Origin: Tribonema minus
Taxonomy: Eukaryota; Sar; Xanthophyceae; Tribonematales; Tribonemataceae
Assembly: GCA_017506865.1 (NCBI GenBank)
Contig: JAFCMP010000068.1
Coordinates: 744,001 to 808,000 of the forward strand
Length of the DNA: 64,000 nucleotides
Reading direction: 5' to 3'
The stretch's first letter is position 1. Each line of letters begins with the position of its first letter. Positions 22,924 to 35,076 of the stretch are shown one piece after another. The position numbers and the translations under genes are program-made. The notes beneath the pieces are model-generated. The model ran no database searches. It saw only the letters and a program-made list of their open reading frames with translations, and was not told the origin of the DNA.

Positions 22924-23737
22924 CCGAGGGGTCAGCGGGTGGGCTTCAACTGCTACGCACCACTTTCTGTGCCTGCCAAATGGGGTCGGCAGCAGCGCTG
23001 TCTGGCGGCAGCGGCGGCACCGGCAGTGCCGCCTACCGCAGCGCAACTGAGGCATCAGCTGGTGACAGATGTCCCTGCAACTGCCTGGCGACAGATGGCG
23101 CTGTGACTGCTGCTGAGCGCGTCTGTATGACACGTCACCGCCTCCGTCAGATATTGCTGTCACCCCTGCCACAGAGGGGCGCGAGGTTTCACAGCCGTGC
23201 TGCAGCGCAGGTGCCAGCGCGGTGCCATTGCCCTAGATGCGACGACAGCCAGGGCAGCAGCAGCAGCGTCTGCGAGCCACGCACATTTTACTCGCGCTCA
23301 GGGCAGGCGCAAGACTGCGTCAGGTCTGCCGCCGCAAGCACAATGGCGCCACCTGTCATTCGTTGCTGCGCTCGGAGTCGAGTGCTGTACAGCTATGTAG
23401 TAACGACCAGCGGCGCAGACAGCACTGACCCCTTGATTGCCCCCATGGCACCCCCCTCCCCCTCCTTCCCTTCCCACACCGGCGCTGCGAGAGGAGATTA
23501 CGGCGCTTGCAGCACCACTATGGGGCCGTGTAGCGACCAGGAAATCCACCCGCGTCCCCTGCAAGGGGGAACTGTAAATGTGGCAGCACAGAGGCTGGTT
23601 GGCCCACAGGGCGACAGAGAACAGCAGTTCAGGGCGTATTCCCGTCCATCCATTTCACACCGCTCGTTTCGGCCTGCAGCGCTGTCTCAGCCCGTCCCGT
23701 CGTAGAAGTAGGCTGCGCGCAGGGCAGTTTCAGTTGC

Positions 23738-23785
23738 AGCGGCGGCAGCGGCGGCAGCGGCGGCAGCGGCGGCAGCAGCGGTAGC
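23738..23785. repeat. GGCAGC hexanucleotide microsatellite
   Basis: About seven GGCAGC(GGC) units. Confidence 0.85.
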
Positions 23786-24161
23786 GCATCGCAACGCAAC
23801 GCAACTGCGGCAGTGCACTGCACACGCGGCAGTATTCGGATTGTATTGTGCAGTTTGTCACCCCTTGCCCCTGACATAGTTCGGCGGCGCGTGGCTAGAA
23901 CATATTTTTTAATGGCAATTGCTAATGCTGTACATGCTCACAATGCTTAATGCGATGTGCTGTTCTGCGCTCATGTTCGTGATTGCGCAGTGCATCAGTA
24001 CTTGGGTGACAGAGGACATGTCGCGTCGCTGCCATCAAGCAGGATATTGCAATGTAGCTCACCTGTTGTCATGCCCGCAGTGACATGTGCAGCGCAGACT
24101 AGGCTGCTGCGTTGACGCAAGCTTTTCGATTGCATAGGCAACCCGGCCTCCCTTGGGCCTT

Positions 24162-24169
24162 TATAAATA
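24162..24169 (+). promoter_or_regulatory. TATA-like box upstream of the DUF1336 gene
   Basis: TATAAATA in a CCTTTATAAATACAAG context, about 200 bp before the chosen ATG at 24371. Position and orientation fit a core promoter; this is inference from the motif only. Confidence 0.4.
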
Positions 24170-24370
24170 CAAGTCCATACGTGCATATATGGCGAAGCCT
24201 TTTTTTGACAATTCACCAAGGTACAAACGCGGTTCACACTCGCGGCTTTCTCGCGTGTACAGTGCCCCGCTGGACGGGGGTAGCGTCCTTCCATTAGAAA
24301 CAGCAAAATTGATTGCAGGCACCACCAAGGGCCTGGACGGCCCTCGGAGCAGCGGGAGCTTGCCTACATT

Positions 24371-27300
24371 ATGCCTGCGCAGTCCGAAGAGCAGTTGCAG
24401 CGCGCGGCGGAGCTGACCGCCTCTCGGCTGGAGCAAAACGCCAGCAGCGGCACCCCTACTACCTCAGGCAGACGCAGCTTCAGGTACAGACTGAGCCGGA
24501 CGGAGCGGCATAGCCACACGACGGAGGTGAGGCTTGCTCTCGTTCTCCTTGTCTCCAGCACCGAATGGAGGGCCGCAATGCATGTTCGCGCGAGCAGCTC
24601 AAGGTTCGATGTGCTGTCGTCTGAGGGACATACCCACAGTCGACACGTCTGCTGATGCACAGCAGTGCTGGCGTGGTGCAGGTTATCGCTTTCGCTTCCG
24701 GAAGCCTTAACTACGGCGGCACCATCAGCACCCATTTGTTGCTATTTGGCTGTGTAAATGGAACTGCTGACGCCGGAGGTGTCGTGAAGGGCACACGCGA
24801 ATCTGCTTGTGCCAGCTGCATGACATGGTCATTCCTCAGCATCTCCCTACTATACCGCCAGCGTCCCGCTATGGTACATGCATGCACTCGACCTGCATGC
24901 GCACCACTCTTCGGCGCCATCGTCAATTCAACAGTCTGCTGCTGCTGCTGCTGCCACGTGACGTAACCCCTCAGCCTGCCGCTGAGCCCAGATCGGACGC
25001 GGAGAGCCACTCTCCAGTGGCACGGCAAAGCAGGCGATCACAGATTAGCGGGCTGTTTCGGAAGCGCCACAGAAGAGGGGGGGATGGCGAGGGGGTGGAG
25101 AACACCCCCGGGTCCTCCCCCCCGGGCTCCCCCGCCCCTGGCTCCCCGCTATGCGGATGCAGCGGAACAGTGTCGCCGTATGACCAGCTGTCGCCGACAT
25201 CTATGGACCACACGTGCTCAATGGCGAGGGTGTCCGCGGCGCTGTCGCAGATACCTCCAAGGTCAGCCTTTGCCTGTGACTTGAAGTTGCAGTAATCGGA
25301 GAGCGGGGGTCTCCAGTTGTGTCGTGCGCACATGTTTGCACATCTGCTGTTTCAAAAGTGTACACTGCTGTGGGAGTGGCCTTACGCGCTGCAGAGGCGG
25401 AGTGACAGCGCCTTCGCACGCAACTGTTTTGCAGCAGTCGCTGCAGTACCCACCGATCCAATCCTGATGCCTTGATCATTTGCTCGGAAGCAGTCGTCAA
25501 CGTCCAAGCAGGCGGCAGCGCTAAGGGGCTCTATGCAAGCGTACACAAAAAAACGTATTTGTTGCGGACCGTGTCTGCAGGACCACCTGCGCGTACGCAC
25601 TTCAACAGCACAACGCTGAGCACTGCTTTGAGCACCACTACGTGCATCCGCCGCACAGCTGCACAGCCGTCCGGACCCCCTTCATCGCGATGCGCGACTA
25701 TGCTGAAGCCGTGATGAGACCCACAGCGGTGTGGCGCGCGCAACGCCGATGCGCCGCGCGCTTCAACAGCACGTTCACGCATGCTACATACACAGCACAC
25801 TCATTCGCTGCGCTGCGCGCACATCGGCCAGTATTGATGTAGCGCATCTACATATACACAGCTTAAAAGCCATGCCGCGCGCTCTCGTCATGTACAATCA
25901 CATGTGCCCACACGCCTGAACCCCCCCCGCCCCCCTCCCGCAGCCCCATAGGATCCCCCCGCTCGCGGCGCACCAGCGGACTGAGGTCGGACCTGGACTG
26001 CAGCAGCAGCGACGCGGCGGCAGCGGCGCTGGCGATGGCGAGCCCGGAGGCGGCGCCGCCGGTGGCGGGCTCCGCCGTGAAGATGAGCCGACGGCGCAGG
26101 CTCAAGAACTTTCTGCTGCTGCGGGGGCGCAGGGGGTCGGGGCGGCGGTCGCGCAGGAAGAAGAAGGAGAAGAAGGTGGGGGTCGAGGGTTAGGATTAGG
26201 GTTGGGGTTGGCAGAATGGCGGGACGCGAAGGCGCTTGCTGAGCGCTGCTGTGTGTTTTATAGTTGTGTGTTGCGTTGGTCGGAGCGCCGACGCGCACGT
26301 GCGCTTGCTGCAATGGCTGCCTTGGTTGGCGCAGCCTGGTGCGGCGTTCTTGCTGCAGCACGACCAAACGATGACATTGTCTTATGTGGCGCTTCGCTTG
26401 GGGTTAGGGTTGGGGTTAGGTCAGGTCATAGGTTAGGGTTAGGGTTGGGGTTAGGTCAGGTCATAGGTTAGGCAGTCGCGGTGCCGTGCTGGCGAAGGTA
26501 AAGAGCGCGCTCACCAGCGTTTGACAATTCTTGCTGCAGCACGACCAAACGATGACATATATGTGGCGATGCGCTTAGGGTTAGGGTTGGGTTATTATTA
26601 GGGTTAGGTTATTGGTTAGGCAGTTGCGGTGCGTGCTGGCAAGGGCAGAAGTGGGGAGCGCGCTGTACGGCCTGCGTGACAAGCCGACAGGCTGCCGGTG
26701 GCGGGGTTGGACGTTTGACGCGGTGGTGATGTTTGAGCGATCATTTTGGCGGAATCGTTGTACGCGAAGCACCTGCACAGCGAGAGTGTGAACGAGTTTC
26801 ATGTTCATTCAGACAAGAGGATTAGGGCTGTGGTTAGTTAGATTGGCAGGCACGCAGGCAGGGAACTTGCTGACAAGCTGTTGGTCTCTCTCTGTGCGAC
26901 ATCAAAGATGGTGAGTGAGGAGCGTCTGATCCAGACAGCGACGCCGTTGCAGCTTCAGCCGCTGAAAGTGCTCAATCTACAATTCAATCAATCATTCCAG
27001 GTTGCAATGAAACCTGACTGAATGTGCAAGTGTGAAAATGTCATCAGCGCTTTTCATCTGAGACGAAAGAATTGGACCAGCACACAGGCAACTTCAACAG
27101 TGTGGCGCCATGAGCAACGGGCACAAGCAGGCGTTATCATTGCATTTGGCAGCAGCCACAACGCTTTTGAGCGTTGTCAAGAGGGGCGAGAACTGCTGAT
27201 ACCTTTGCTGCTGATTTCAATGCGGGATGCCTTCAGTGCCTGCCGTCAGCCAGGATGAGGCACAGGCACAAGGCAGACTTCAAGTGTGACATGCCAAAGT

Positions 27301-30300
27301 TCAAGTATCAGCTGGTGATGAGCAGTCCAACAGTCTCTGATCAGTGACTTTGGTAGTTTGAGACGAATGTAGTGCATCTTTGTAGCAGGGCACATATCAG
27401 AACCGTCGGCCAAGCCACGCTGTGGTTTCTCGCCCTAATATTGAAATTGAAGTACACTGACATGGAAGGTGACTTAGTTGAGTACTGAAAGCAACGGATC
27501 CTCGACTGCGAAGCGGCTCCAGACAGTAAGTTGGTGACCTACTTAAACTGTGAGGCACCAATATTCATTTGTTTTGTTGTTTGGCGACAAACTTCAAGAT
27601 CGCATCTAATTGAACCATGATCTGACTGCAGTGTCCCCTCTGCTGCCTTGTGCCTGTAGGATGAGGACAACAGAGGGCCAAACAGCTCGGAGGATGAATT
27701 GGGCACTGGAGACGAGCAGGACAATGCGGTGAGCGCTTCCGCGAAGCACTGGGCATAGGAGTGGCAGAACAAAATTGCGTGTGGTCGGGTTTGGTGCCGT
27801 GTGGTCTTTCTGGAGTATCAGTTGAGGTTGGACTCGACACTGGCTCTGCACATCTTTAGGTGTCCGCTCGCGCCTTGTCAGCATCACAGAATCTCCACGG
27901 GGGCAGATGCTCACAATAGTATCACAACAATACAGATGTACACTTGTACAGGTCCATGTTGGCACTGTACTTCAGAGGGTACCATCAGCTCAGAGATCAG
28001 AGCGCCACGACCTTTTTTTGTCTTCACTGTTGCCACATCAAGCGACGATTTGATTTGCCGCAGTCGCGATCAGCGAGACAGATCAGTTGTGGATGATCCT
28101 ACCAGAGCTGTTTCTCGGTGGGTGTATGTGGTCAGGCTTGCATCAACACACGCGCGGCTTGGAGCAGTAAAAGAATTCCGCGCCTCGCACTACGAGCAGT
28201 GCGCGGCCCTGCAACATACCATATTACCCCTATGCTCCAGTACCCGCCCAGCGCCTCTCACCACGCATCCATACATACATGCGCCTCCTCAATCTCAACA
28301 GGCGCGCGTCGTAGCAAGCGACATCATAGCCCTATGCTCCAGTACCCCCTACTGGTTCTCTCACCGTGCATACATACATACATACGCCTCCTCACCATCA
28401 ACAGGTAGAGGAGTATATTGGTCTGCCGCCGCGGGTCGGCGCGAGCTACGCGCGCAACGACGCTCCCGAGCAGGCGCCCTGCAACAGGTGGTCGCCCGGC
28501 GACGCAACGGGCTTCTGTGTGCGGACAAAAGGTGGGTCATGCGCACGGGGGGGGGGGGGGGGGGAGGGAGAGGAGGGAGGGGGGTGAGGAGGGGGGGGGG
28601 GGGGGCAGGGCGGCAGCGCTCAGCTAAGAATTTGCCATGACGCAATGGGGCGCCGGGAGGGCGCTCTGGCCTCTGGCGCAGAGAAAGGGCAATGAGGGGC
28701 GCATGCGGGGTGCATGCTAGCGCTGACGCCTTTGGCTCCTGATGAGGGTGAGGCGATGACGCCCCACTACCCGTCGCAGCGTAGACGTGCCATGCCAGGC
28801 CCACTTTGGCTCTGGACGCTGCCCCTGACGTCACTTGGCCTTGACTCAAATTACTTCCGCAAGCCAACTTGAGAGATTCTTCAGGTCGCTGACATGTCCT
28901 CCTGTTCCCGCGCTGAGCGCCTGTCAGGCTACTGCAAGTCGCGGGAAAAAGGCCCGTCGCTCGCGGCGCTGTACGACCTCAAGGCCATGGACTGCTACCA
29001 CAGCCCGTACCGCATCAACGACATCAAGGTGCGTGCTCGGTGCTAGTAGTACTGACTATACGTTTCGTGGTCGTTACGTGCGTTGTAACTGCCATCGCAG
29101 CGCGTAGCTTACTGCCGCAATGGCATCGACGTGCGTGTTCATCGCCCAGGCCACATGTGGCATTGTTCAAGTATTGGTGTTCGTGAGTGTGTCCCATGTG
29201 TAGCGCGATTTTTGACGTCCGTGCTTGCTGAGAGTTGACACGCGCGACTTTTACATCCTTTGCAATCCCTGCACTACCATCTCACCGCAACTACTGGAGT
29301 CTGCACTTTCAAACGCAGTCGCCAGAACCTCCACCCTCAACGCACGCTGGCGTCCGTTTTGCTGCCGTTGAGCGCTGCTGCAGTCGCACGTGCGCGGGCT
29401 CGACGCGCTGCTCGCGGGGGTTCCCCCCACCGGCCACCCCGACATCCCCTCGCTCTTCATCATCAACGTGCAGCTGCCAAACGTGGCGCCACCGCTGTCG
29501 TCGCAGGTGCGTTGTCTTGCAAGTAATATTTATAATAGTAATTGGCTGATTGCTGAGCGCTGTTGAAGGCACAGTGGTGGTGCCAGGAAGCAGGCATGCC
29601 AGACTGACTGCGTTCACGCGACGTGTCACGCCTGTCGGTTTTCTGTCACGAGTCTGCATGCTGTAGGCACAGCGTGCGTACGCCTAACCCTGACAAGAAC
29701 CAGAACTTTAATCTCGCTTTTCATGACAGCCGCAGCAGCAGCTCCGCAAGGCGTGCTGGCAGGTCCAGTTGGACTGGGGCTCATACTTGAAGTTCAATGA
29801 GTGTTCCTTTGAGTCGAAGTAGTGAATGCGTTGCGTGCTGTGGAGCGTTTGAGTACTTGCAGCGGCTGGAGGTGGTACGCTAGCCTGCGGCGCAGTGGCG
29901 TGCGCGTGGCAGTTACACCTTTGTAGGTGTTGCACGTGCACCTGGTGCAGCACACGATGCGGTCGTTGACCCCCCTCTTTTGTCGCTCCACCCACACTAG
30001 CGTTGGCTGGCACACCAATATCGGCGCGGGATGGTCTGCCAGCTTCGGCTACCACAACAGCCTGTGAAGATGCATGGGTTATGCTGGCATTCATGTGCAG
30101 GCATTGGTATTTGCACACTTCCCGAAGCAAGAACGTGTTTACTGTAATGTTTGCCAACTACGTAGTTGGTCGCAAGCACAGTGGCGTGTTCGCCTTGGCA
30201 AAAAGGAGCGGCGCATGACCATCCCACATCTGATTCTTCTACGAGCTTCTCATACCGAAACAGATGCGTCTTTCCCTGCTTGTAACGCTTGCCCTACCCC

Positions 30301-33300
30301 TAACCCTAACCCTTGTGCTCTGCAGGGCGACGGCCCCACGATACACGTCACCATGTTCATGGTCGCGTCGGAGGCGCTGCGGCAGTGGTCACGAGTGCTG
30401 GCGGCGGAGCAGGGTTTGCAAGGCGGCAGCACCAGCGCTCCGCCCTCGCCCGTGAGTCTTGCCTGTAGAGCGTCACTCTTGCGCGAGCTTGCCACGCGCG
30501 TCTTTGCTTCACTCATGCGGGCGCCCCTGGGGTCCACACGGTACTCCTAAACCCTGTAGCGAGATTGTGGGCTAGATGAGAAAACTACAGAGGCGATGTG
30601 GCCAAGGAAGCATCTTCATGGAGGTTCACGCTTGAGTGCTGCTGCCACCACGCAGAACCATTTGGAGCACTGTGCTGGCTCCGCTGTCATGGTCGTTGCC
30701 GTATCTTGAAGCGAACCCGGACCTGCATTGTTGGACATGTGCTAAGTAAGGTGCTGATCACTGCTGCTGCCCACTGCTCACCCAGTCTAGCCGACGCAAC
30801 ACCAGTTGTGAAGTGTCTGCCGGCGCCATGGCTGCCGCCGCGCGCTGAATGAAGCAGTGCCTGGCGCAGCTCGTCGCGCTGCACATCCCCTCCTCGTACC
30901 TCGCTGAGCAGCGTCTCCCCCTCCGCCGCTGATCGCTGCCACCCTCCGTCGCTGCTGCCGCCGCAGTCAAGCCGCGGCGCAGTGGTAGCGATACCCGACG
31001 CCGTACGGCTGCTGGCGGCGTGGTGCGCGCAGAGCGAGGCGGACGCCGACATGCGCGGCCGCTTCAAGCTCATCGGCGACGTGCGCAACATGGACACGGT
31101 GAGGCTGCTGCAAATTTGAATCTGGTATACGTGCAGCGCAAGTATGGGACACGTGCGGCGCATGTGGTCTTTTTTCGGGGATTGTGCCCTTTTGAAGTTT
31201 TTGTTGAAGTTGACACATGATATGCACACATTGTCGGCCGCATCAAGCTCATCGGCGACGCGCGCAACATGGACACAGTGAGCAGATTCATGTCGCTGCG
31301 AGCGCTGCCGCCAACTTGCACCTTGTGAAGTTGAAGTTGGGACATGGCGCCGCACAAATGTCGGCGGGGGTGCCTCTGTGTGCGCTGCTCGATGCCCGGC
31401 CCTAAATGCAATCATTGGCGACGTGAGCAACTGGACACGGTGAGCCGACGCATGCCACTCTGAGCGCTGCTGTGAATTGCTTGTAGTTGAAGCTGGGACA
31501 CGTGCAGCGCAAGTTGGGACACGTGCAGCGCATGTGTTGTTGGGGCGCTGCACCTTTTGAAGTTGACAGTGAGACATATTTCTGCGCACATGTCGATGGG
31601 GGCGCCTCTGCGTGTGCTGCTCAACAATCAACGCCCAGCCCTCACTTCATCTCTCGCTCGCTGCGCGCCGCCTGCCAGGTCGGCCTGCCGTCGTTCTGCC
31701 GCAAGTTCAACGCACGGCCGATCCTCATCCACGGCAGAGAGTCGAGCTTCACGCGCGACGTCGCCAAGGGGCGCGCGGAGCTCGACGTCAACGCGCACAA
31801 CTTCTCGTACATTGGCCGCAAGGTGCGCGCGGCCCACGGCCTTGTGTCGGCTTTGCACGCTCATATGATTCGTCTCAGTTTGTACGTTGCCATTATGTAC
31901 GTGGCCAAGGGGCGCGCTGAGCTCGACGTCAACGCGCACGACTTCTTGTACATTGGCCGCAAGGTGCACAGTCTGAGCAGTAAAATTAGCAAAGTGCACA
32001 GTTTTAGCAGTAAATTTATCAGCAGCATTTACAGGATGCGCTCGTCAAGGTGCTTGATCAAACGTGTCACAACACGAGCTGACTACAGCCAGGCAACACC
32101 TGTACAGAAGCAGCGGCCTGCGGCTCAGTGTCGATTTCGCACGCTAGTATGATTCATCTCATTATGTATATGTTTGAATTCGGTGCGGAGAAGTGTACAA
32201 GACACGTAAGCAAGTGCGCACGGCATCAGGTTTGCATGCGAATATACTTCGTCTCATTGTCATGTTTGCATTCGGTGCTGAGAAGAATACGAGACAAGCG
32301 TGCAAAGTTGGCAGTGGTGTTTTGTGCTGACTGCCAGTGCAGCTTCGTTCTGACCACTTTGGTTGCATCACGTGTTGTCGAAATTGTCGTTTGCGATGCG
32401 ACATTTGGGAGGCATGCTGAGCATTCGCGCAGCGGTTGCTCTCGCATGCGAAAGTGCTGACATGCATTGCATAACGTGGCAACGCATGCTCGATGATGAC
32501 GGCAAGCTCGCAGCGCACACGCGGTGGGATGCTCAAGTCACCAATCGCTGTACAGTGGACCTCGTCTTATGGCTAGGATAAGGGTTAGGGTCCAATTCAA
32601 ACCCTACCCTAATCCTCAGTTGCGCCCAATGCTTGTGCTTCACGGGCGGAAAGAGGTGACATTGGCGGCTTGAGGTGGGGGACCACGCGCGTGAGCTCAT
32701 AACTTCAGTTCTGCATGCATGTCGATGCTCAACTGGTTGCTCAACTGGTCATGCTGCAGGGCTTGTACGGCACGCTGTCCAAGTGGCGAGAAGCCCTGCT
32801 GCACGTCAGCGTCCTCATAGAAGGCCGCAACGACGACGAGCTGCCCGAGCAGGTGAGCACCGAAGTGTGCCATTTATTCTTTGGGGGAGGGGGGGGGCTC
32901 AGTACATGCTGGGCAACAACGTCTCCGCTGCCAGCAAATACCATGCAAGGCTTTCAAGCTGCCTATGTAGTTTGGCGTCGAGGCAAGTGAGCTGCCATGT
33001 TTTCTGCGGTGCCCAAAGTGTCCAATCTTGTACGACGTTGCAGCAAGTGAGCTTGCACCTTTTCTGCGCTGCCCCGGATGTCCGATCTTTTGGTGAGACC
33101 GGAGAGAGTGGCAGCTTGTGGCGCGCATGTTGCTCATACCACCTCACATGAAGCGTTGATGGTGGCGGACGGCGGTCAATGTCGGTCGTACAAGATGAAT
33201 GTGGCACTTGGCAAGCTGCATGGGCGTTGAGAGGCGATTGGGGATGCAGTAAACGGCTGTAGGCATGTGTGTGTGTGCGCATCTTGCTTGCGATTACCGT

Positions 33301-33967
33301 CGTGCTGTTTGCTGCTCATCACCTATGCAGACTTACCCAATTTCTTTTCAGATCTTCCGTGACTAAAGCAATTGTCAGACTCAACGCCGGCTGCACCCAG
33401 CAGCTGCGCCATGACGCAGATGGGCACGCTTCAAGCAGTGAGTCAAGACCTACACGCACTTGTTGAACAATAATTCACGACCTACAGACACTTGTCGAGC
33501 GCCAGGGCCAAATCACTTTGGAAATCACCCCCCCTTCACCCCTCTCCCCCCCCCCCCGGGGCCGCCTGTTCCAGGTCCTGGGAACGGCGCTGTTCCAGGG
33601 CCTCGACATCAGCCGCGCCGAGCAGCTGTCCTTCGGCGCGGACGGCGCGACGCTGGCGGTAGGCGACGAGGAGGACATCCTCTTTGCACGCGCACGCGCC
33701 ATGGCCAAGCGCGGCGAGGACTCGGCCGCGACCGAGGCGGCGGCGGCGGCGCTCGCGCTGCGGCGCGCCAACGCGTCGTCCGCCGCCGGCAGCAAGTCGC
33801 CGCGGCGCAGCGGCAACGCCGGCGGGCCGCAGCTTGTGCGCCGATGGCCGCTGTGGCAGAGGCTGCTCGCGGCGGCGGCAGCGCTCGCGCTGCTGGCGGC
33901 ACTGTGGGTGTACAGGGGCGCGCTGCTGGGCGGCGGTGCTGCTGCCGCGGCCGCTGCGCGGAGCTGA
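24371..33967 (+). CDS. EDR2-like protein: DUF1336 (EDR2_C) domain with C-terminal membrane anchor, 12 exons
   Basis: Exons: 24371-24526, 24975-25261, 25944-26175, 27660-27728, 28405-28531, 28928-29028, 29384-29506, 30326-30451, 30967-31098, 31679-31822, 32760-32852, 33575-33967; all phases agree, about 660 residues. The start is the first ATG after an in-frame TAG near 24281. Residues 1-250 are Ser/Arg/Lys-rich and disordered, with a basic RRKKKEKK stretch and then an acidic one. The DUF1336 core runs from about 276 (NRWSPGDATGFCVRTKGY) through LAALYDLKAMDCY, PSLFIINVQLPN, RGRFKLIGDVRNMD, AELDVNAHNFSYIGRK to VSVLIEGRNDDELPEQVLG (about 533). In plants this domain forms the C-terminal part of EDR2, a lipid-binding negative regulator of defence; PH and START domains are not seen here. 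A hydrophobic helix near residues 626-645 (LLAAAAALALLAALWVY) makes a tail anchor likely. Substrate unknown. Introns carry interstitial telomere-like repeats and exon-edge copies. Confidence 0.82.
26165..26700. repeat. Interstitial telomere-like repeats within a ~180-bp tandem duplication
   Basis: GGGTTAGGGTTGGGGTTAGG-type arrays occur near 26185-26210, 26397-26470 and 26578-26620. The flanking unit (TTCTTGCTGCAGCACGACCA.. and GTTAGGCAGT.GCGGTGC) occurs at about 26347 and 26526, and at about 26467 and 26617, so a block with its telomere-like tract has been duplicated. All lies in the third intron of the DUF1336 gene. Confidence 0.8.
28231..28410 (+). repeat. Copy of the intron end and acceptor before DUF1336 exon 5
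   Basis: CTATGCTCCAGTACCC..CATACATA..GCGCCTCCTCA..TCAACAGG occurs at about 28231-28303 and again at 28342-28406, where it provides the true acceptor. Confidence 0.8.
30290..30313. repeat. Short interstitial telomere-like tract beside an acceptor
   Basis: CCTACCCCTAACCCTAACCC lies about 12 bases before the CAG acceptor of the exon at 30326, serving as the pyrimidine tract. Confidence 0.75.
31050..31445 (+). repeat. Two downstream copies of DUF1336 exon 9 end
   Basis: CTTCAAGCTCATCGGCGACG..ACACGGTGAGG at the exon end recurs at about 31241-31283 (ACACAGTGAGC) and, shortened, at about 31408-31446 (ACACGGTGAGC). Spacing about 179 and 163 bp. Confidence 0.9.
31760..31970 (+). repeat. Downstream copy of DUF1336 exon 10 end
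   Basis: GCCAAGGGGCGCGCGGAGCT..GGCCGCAAGGTGCGC (31763-31828) is repeated at 31904-31969 with a few changes and a GTGCAC donor, about 140 bp downstream. Confidence 0.9.
32576..32614. repeat. Telomere-like inverted pair
   Basis: TAAGGGTTAGGGT is followed within about 12 bases by ACCCTACCCTAATCC, i.e. the two strands of a telomere-like repeat face each other, in the intron before DUF1336 exon 11. Confidence 0.65.
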
Positions 33968-35076
33968 CCTGCGCTGCCTGCTGTTCAGCGCGCATTCTCC
34001 GAGCGAAGTAGTGGCAGCAGCGGTACGGTACGGTACGGTAGTAGCGCGGCGTGTGTGTGATCGGTCGCGACTCGTGGCGGCGGATGCGGCGCGCGTGTAA
34101 AAAGGCAGAGACGGGCGGGCGCGCACGGCATTTGACCCGGCGGCGCCCGTGCACGTGCGGCAGTGATGATGTCTGGTTTTTGTTTTTAGCGGCACGGCCT
34201 TCCACCCCCCAGTCAGTGCGCACCTGCTCGACCCCCCATCCGTTGATATAAAAGCGCTTGTTGTGTGGGCACCGGATTCGTCAAATAAGGTGCAGAACTC
34301 AAAAAAATACGGAGAGTATTGAGCACGTTTCGCGAATCACCATCTCTTGTCTGCTCATTGCTGTTTACACAGGTTTTATTTGAAACCCCGCTAGGCCCTC
34401 CCCACGTGCTGCCACAAACCTGTGTGATGCTATTGCAGGAAGGTGAAGGTACCAGCCAGCATGCATGGCGGCTGGAGAGAGATAAACATCTCGATGTTGC
34501 TGATGCGGTTGGGCTGATGTTTGTTGACGTTTACGTTTTTTGTGGTGACTTGCCTACTTCAAAGTGGTGTGGTGGTTCATCTCTCTCTCATGAGGATGTG
34601 TGTGGGTCTGCTGGCCCCAGCGGTGGCGAGTAGGCCTGCATGCGCCTTGCTGCTGAGGATGGGGAGCGCGAGGACCATCAGTACCAGTAAAGCAACGCCA
34701 ACTTCGGGATCTTACCCAGGTACATGAGTTGAATTCAACCTGTCGTTCGTGAGCTGACGGCAGGGACGGTGCATGAAGTGGTGCACGAGCACAAACCACA
34801 CGGTAACTTTACTATGGTTTGATCAGACGTCTGAAGCCGAGTCAGATCCCCACCACGAACCACAAGAAGGTGAAGTAAAAAGCTGATCTACGACAGAGCT
34901 TCCACGTGCAGCACTTCGCACGCATTGACGCTGCAGAAGCGACCTGTTGCTCTGGGAACAGTAAGAGCATCTACTTAGAAGGTGAATTGCATCCCGCTGG
35001 TGTAGACGCACGATGCCTTCCAGCTCAGCGTGCCTGTTGCGCGCATTCGTCTGCATCAACTCTTGCTTTGTGCGAC
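33968..35076. other. Spacer between the DUF1336 gene and the Nudix gene
   Basis: Holds a GTACG pentanucleotide run (about 34023-34042) and a TATA-like box (34245). No convincing coding exon, although the frame of the first Nudix exon stays open back to an ATG at 34906. Confidence 0.5.
34245..34254 (+). promoter_or_regulatory. TATA-like box upstream of the Nudix gene
   Basis: GATATAAAAG about 0.8 kb before the likely start codon. It is a good match to a TATA box; use of an upstream non-coding exon would be needed to explain the distance. Confidence 0.4.

Larger units (their letters stand above)
22752..24370. other. Spacer and 3' flank between the Slo channel and the DUF1336 gene
   Basis: Contains a 79-bp tandem duplication directly after the channel stop, a GGCAGC microsatellite and a TATA-like box. 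A 315-codon open frame crosses it, but its composition and lack of motifs suggest chance in GC-rich DNA. Confidence 0.5.

Noticed and set aside
22758..23705. 315-codon plus-strand open frame after the channel stop
   Set aside because: Covers a tandem duplication and microsatellite; no recognisable domain or splice context. Kept as spacer, though a lineage-specific gene cannot be excluded.
27801..28640. 279-codon plus-strand open frame
   Set aside because: Runs through an intron and a DUF1336 exon in a frame different from the domain; overlaps the duplicated acceptor block.
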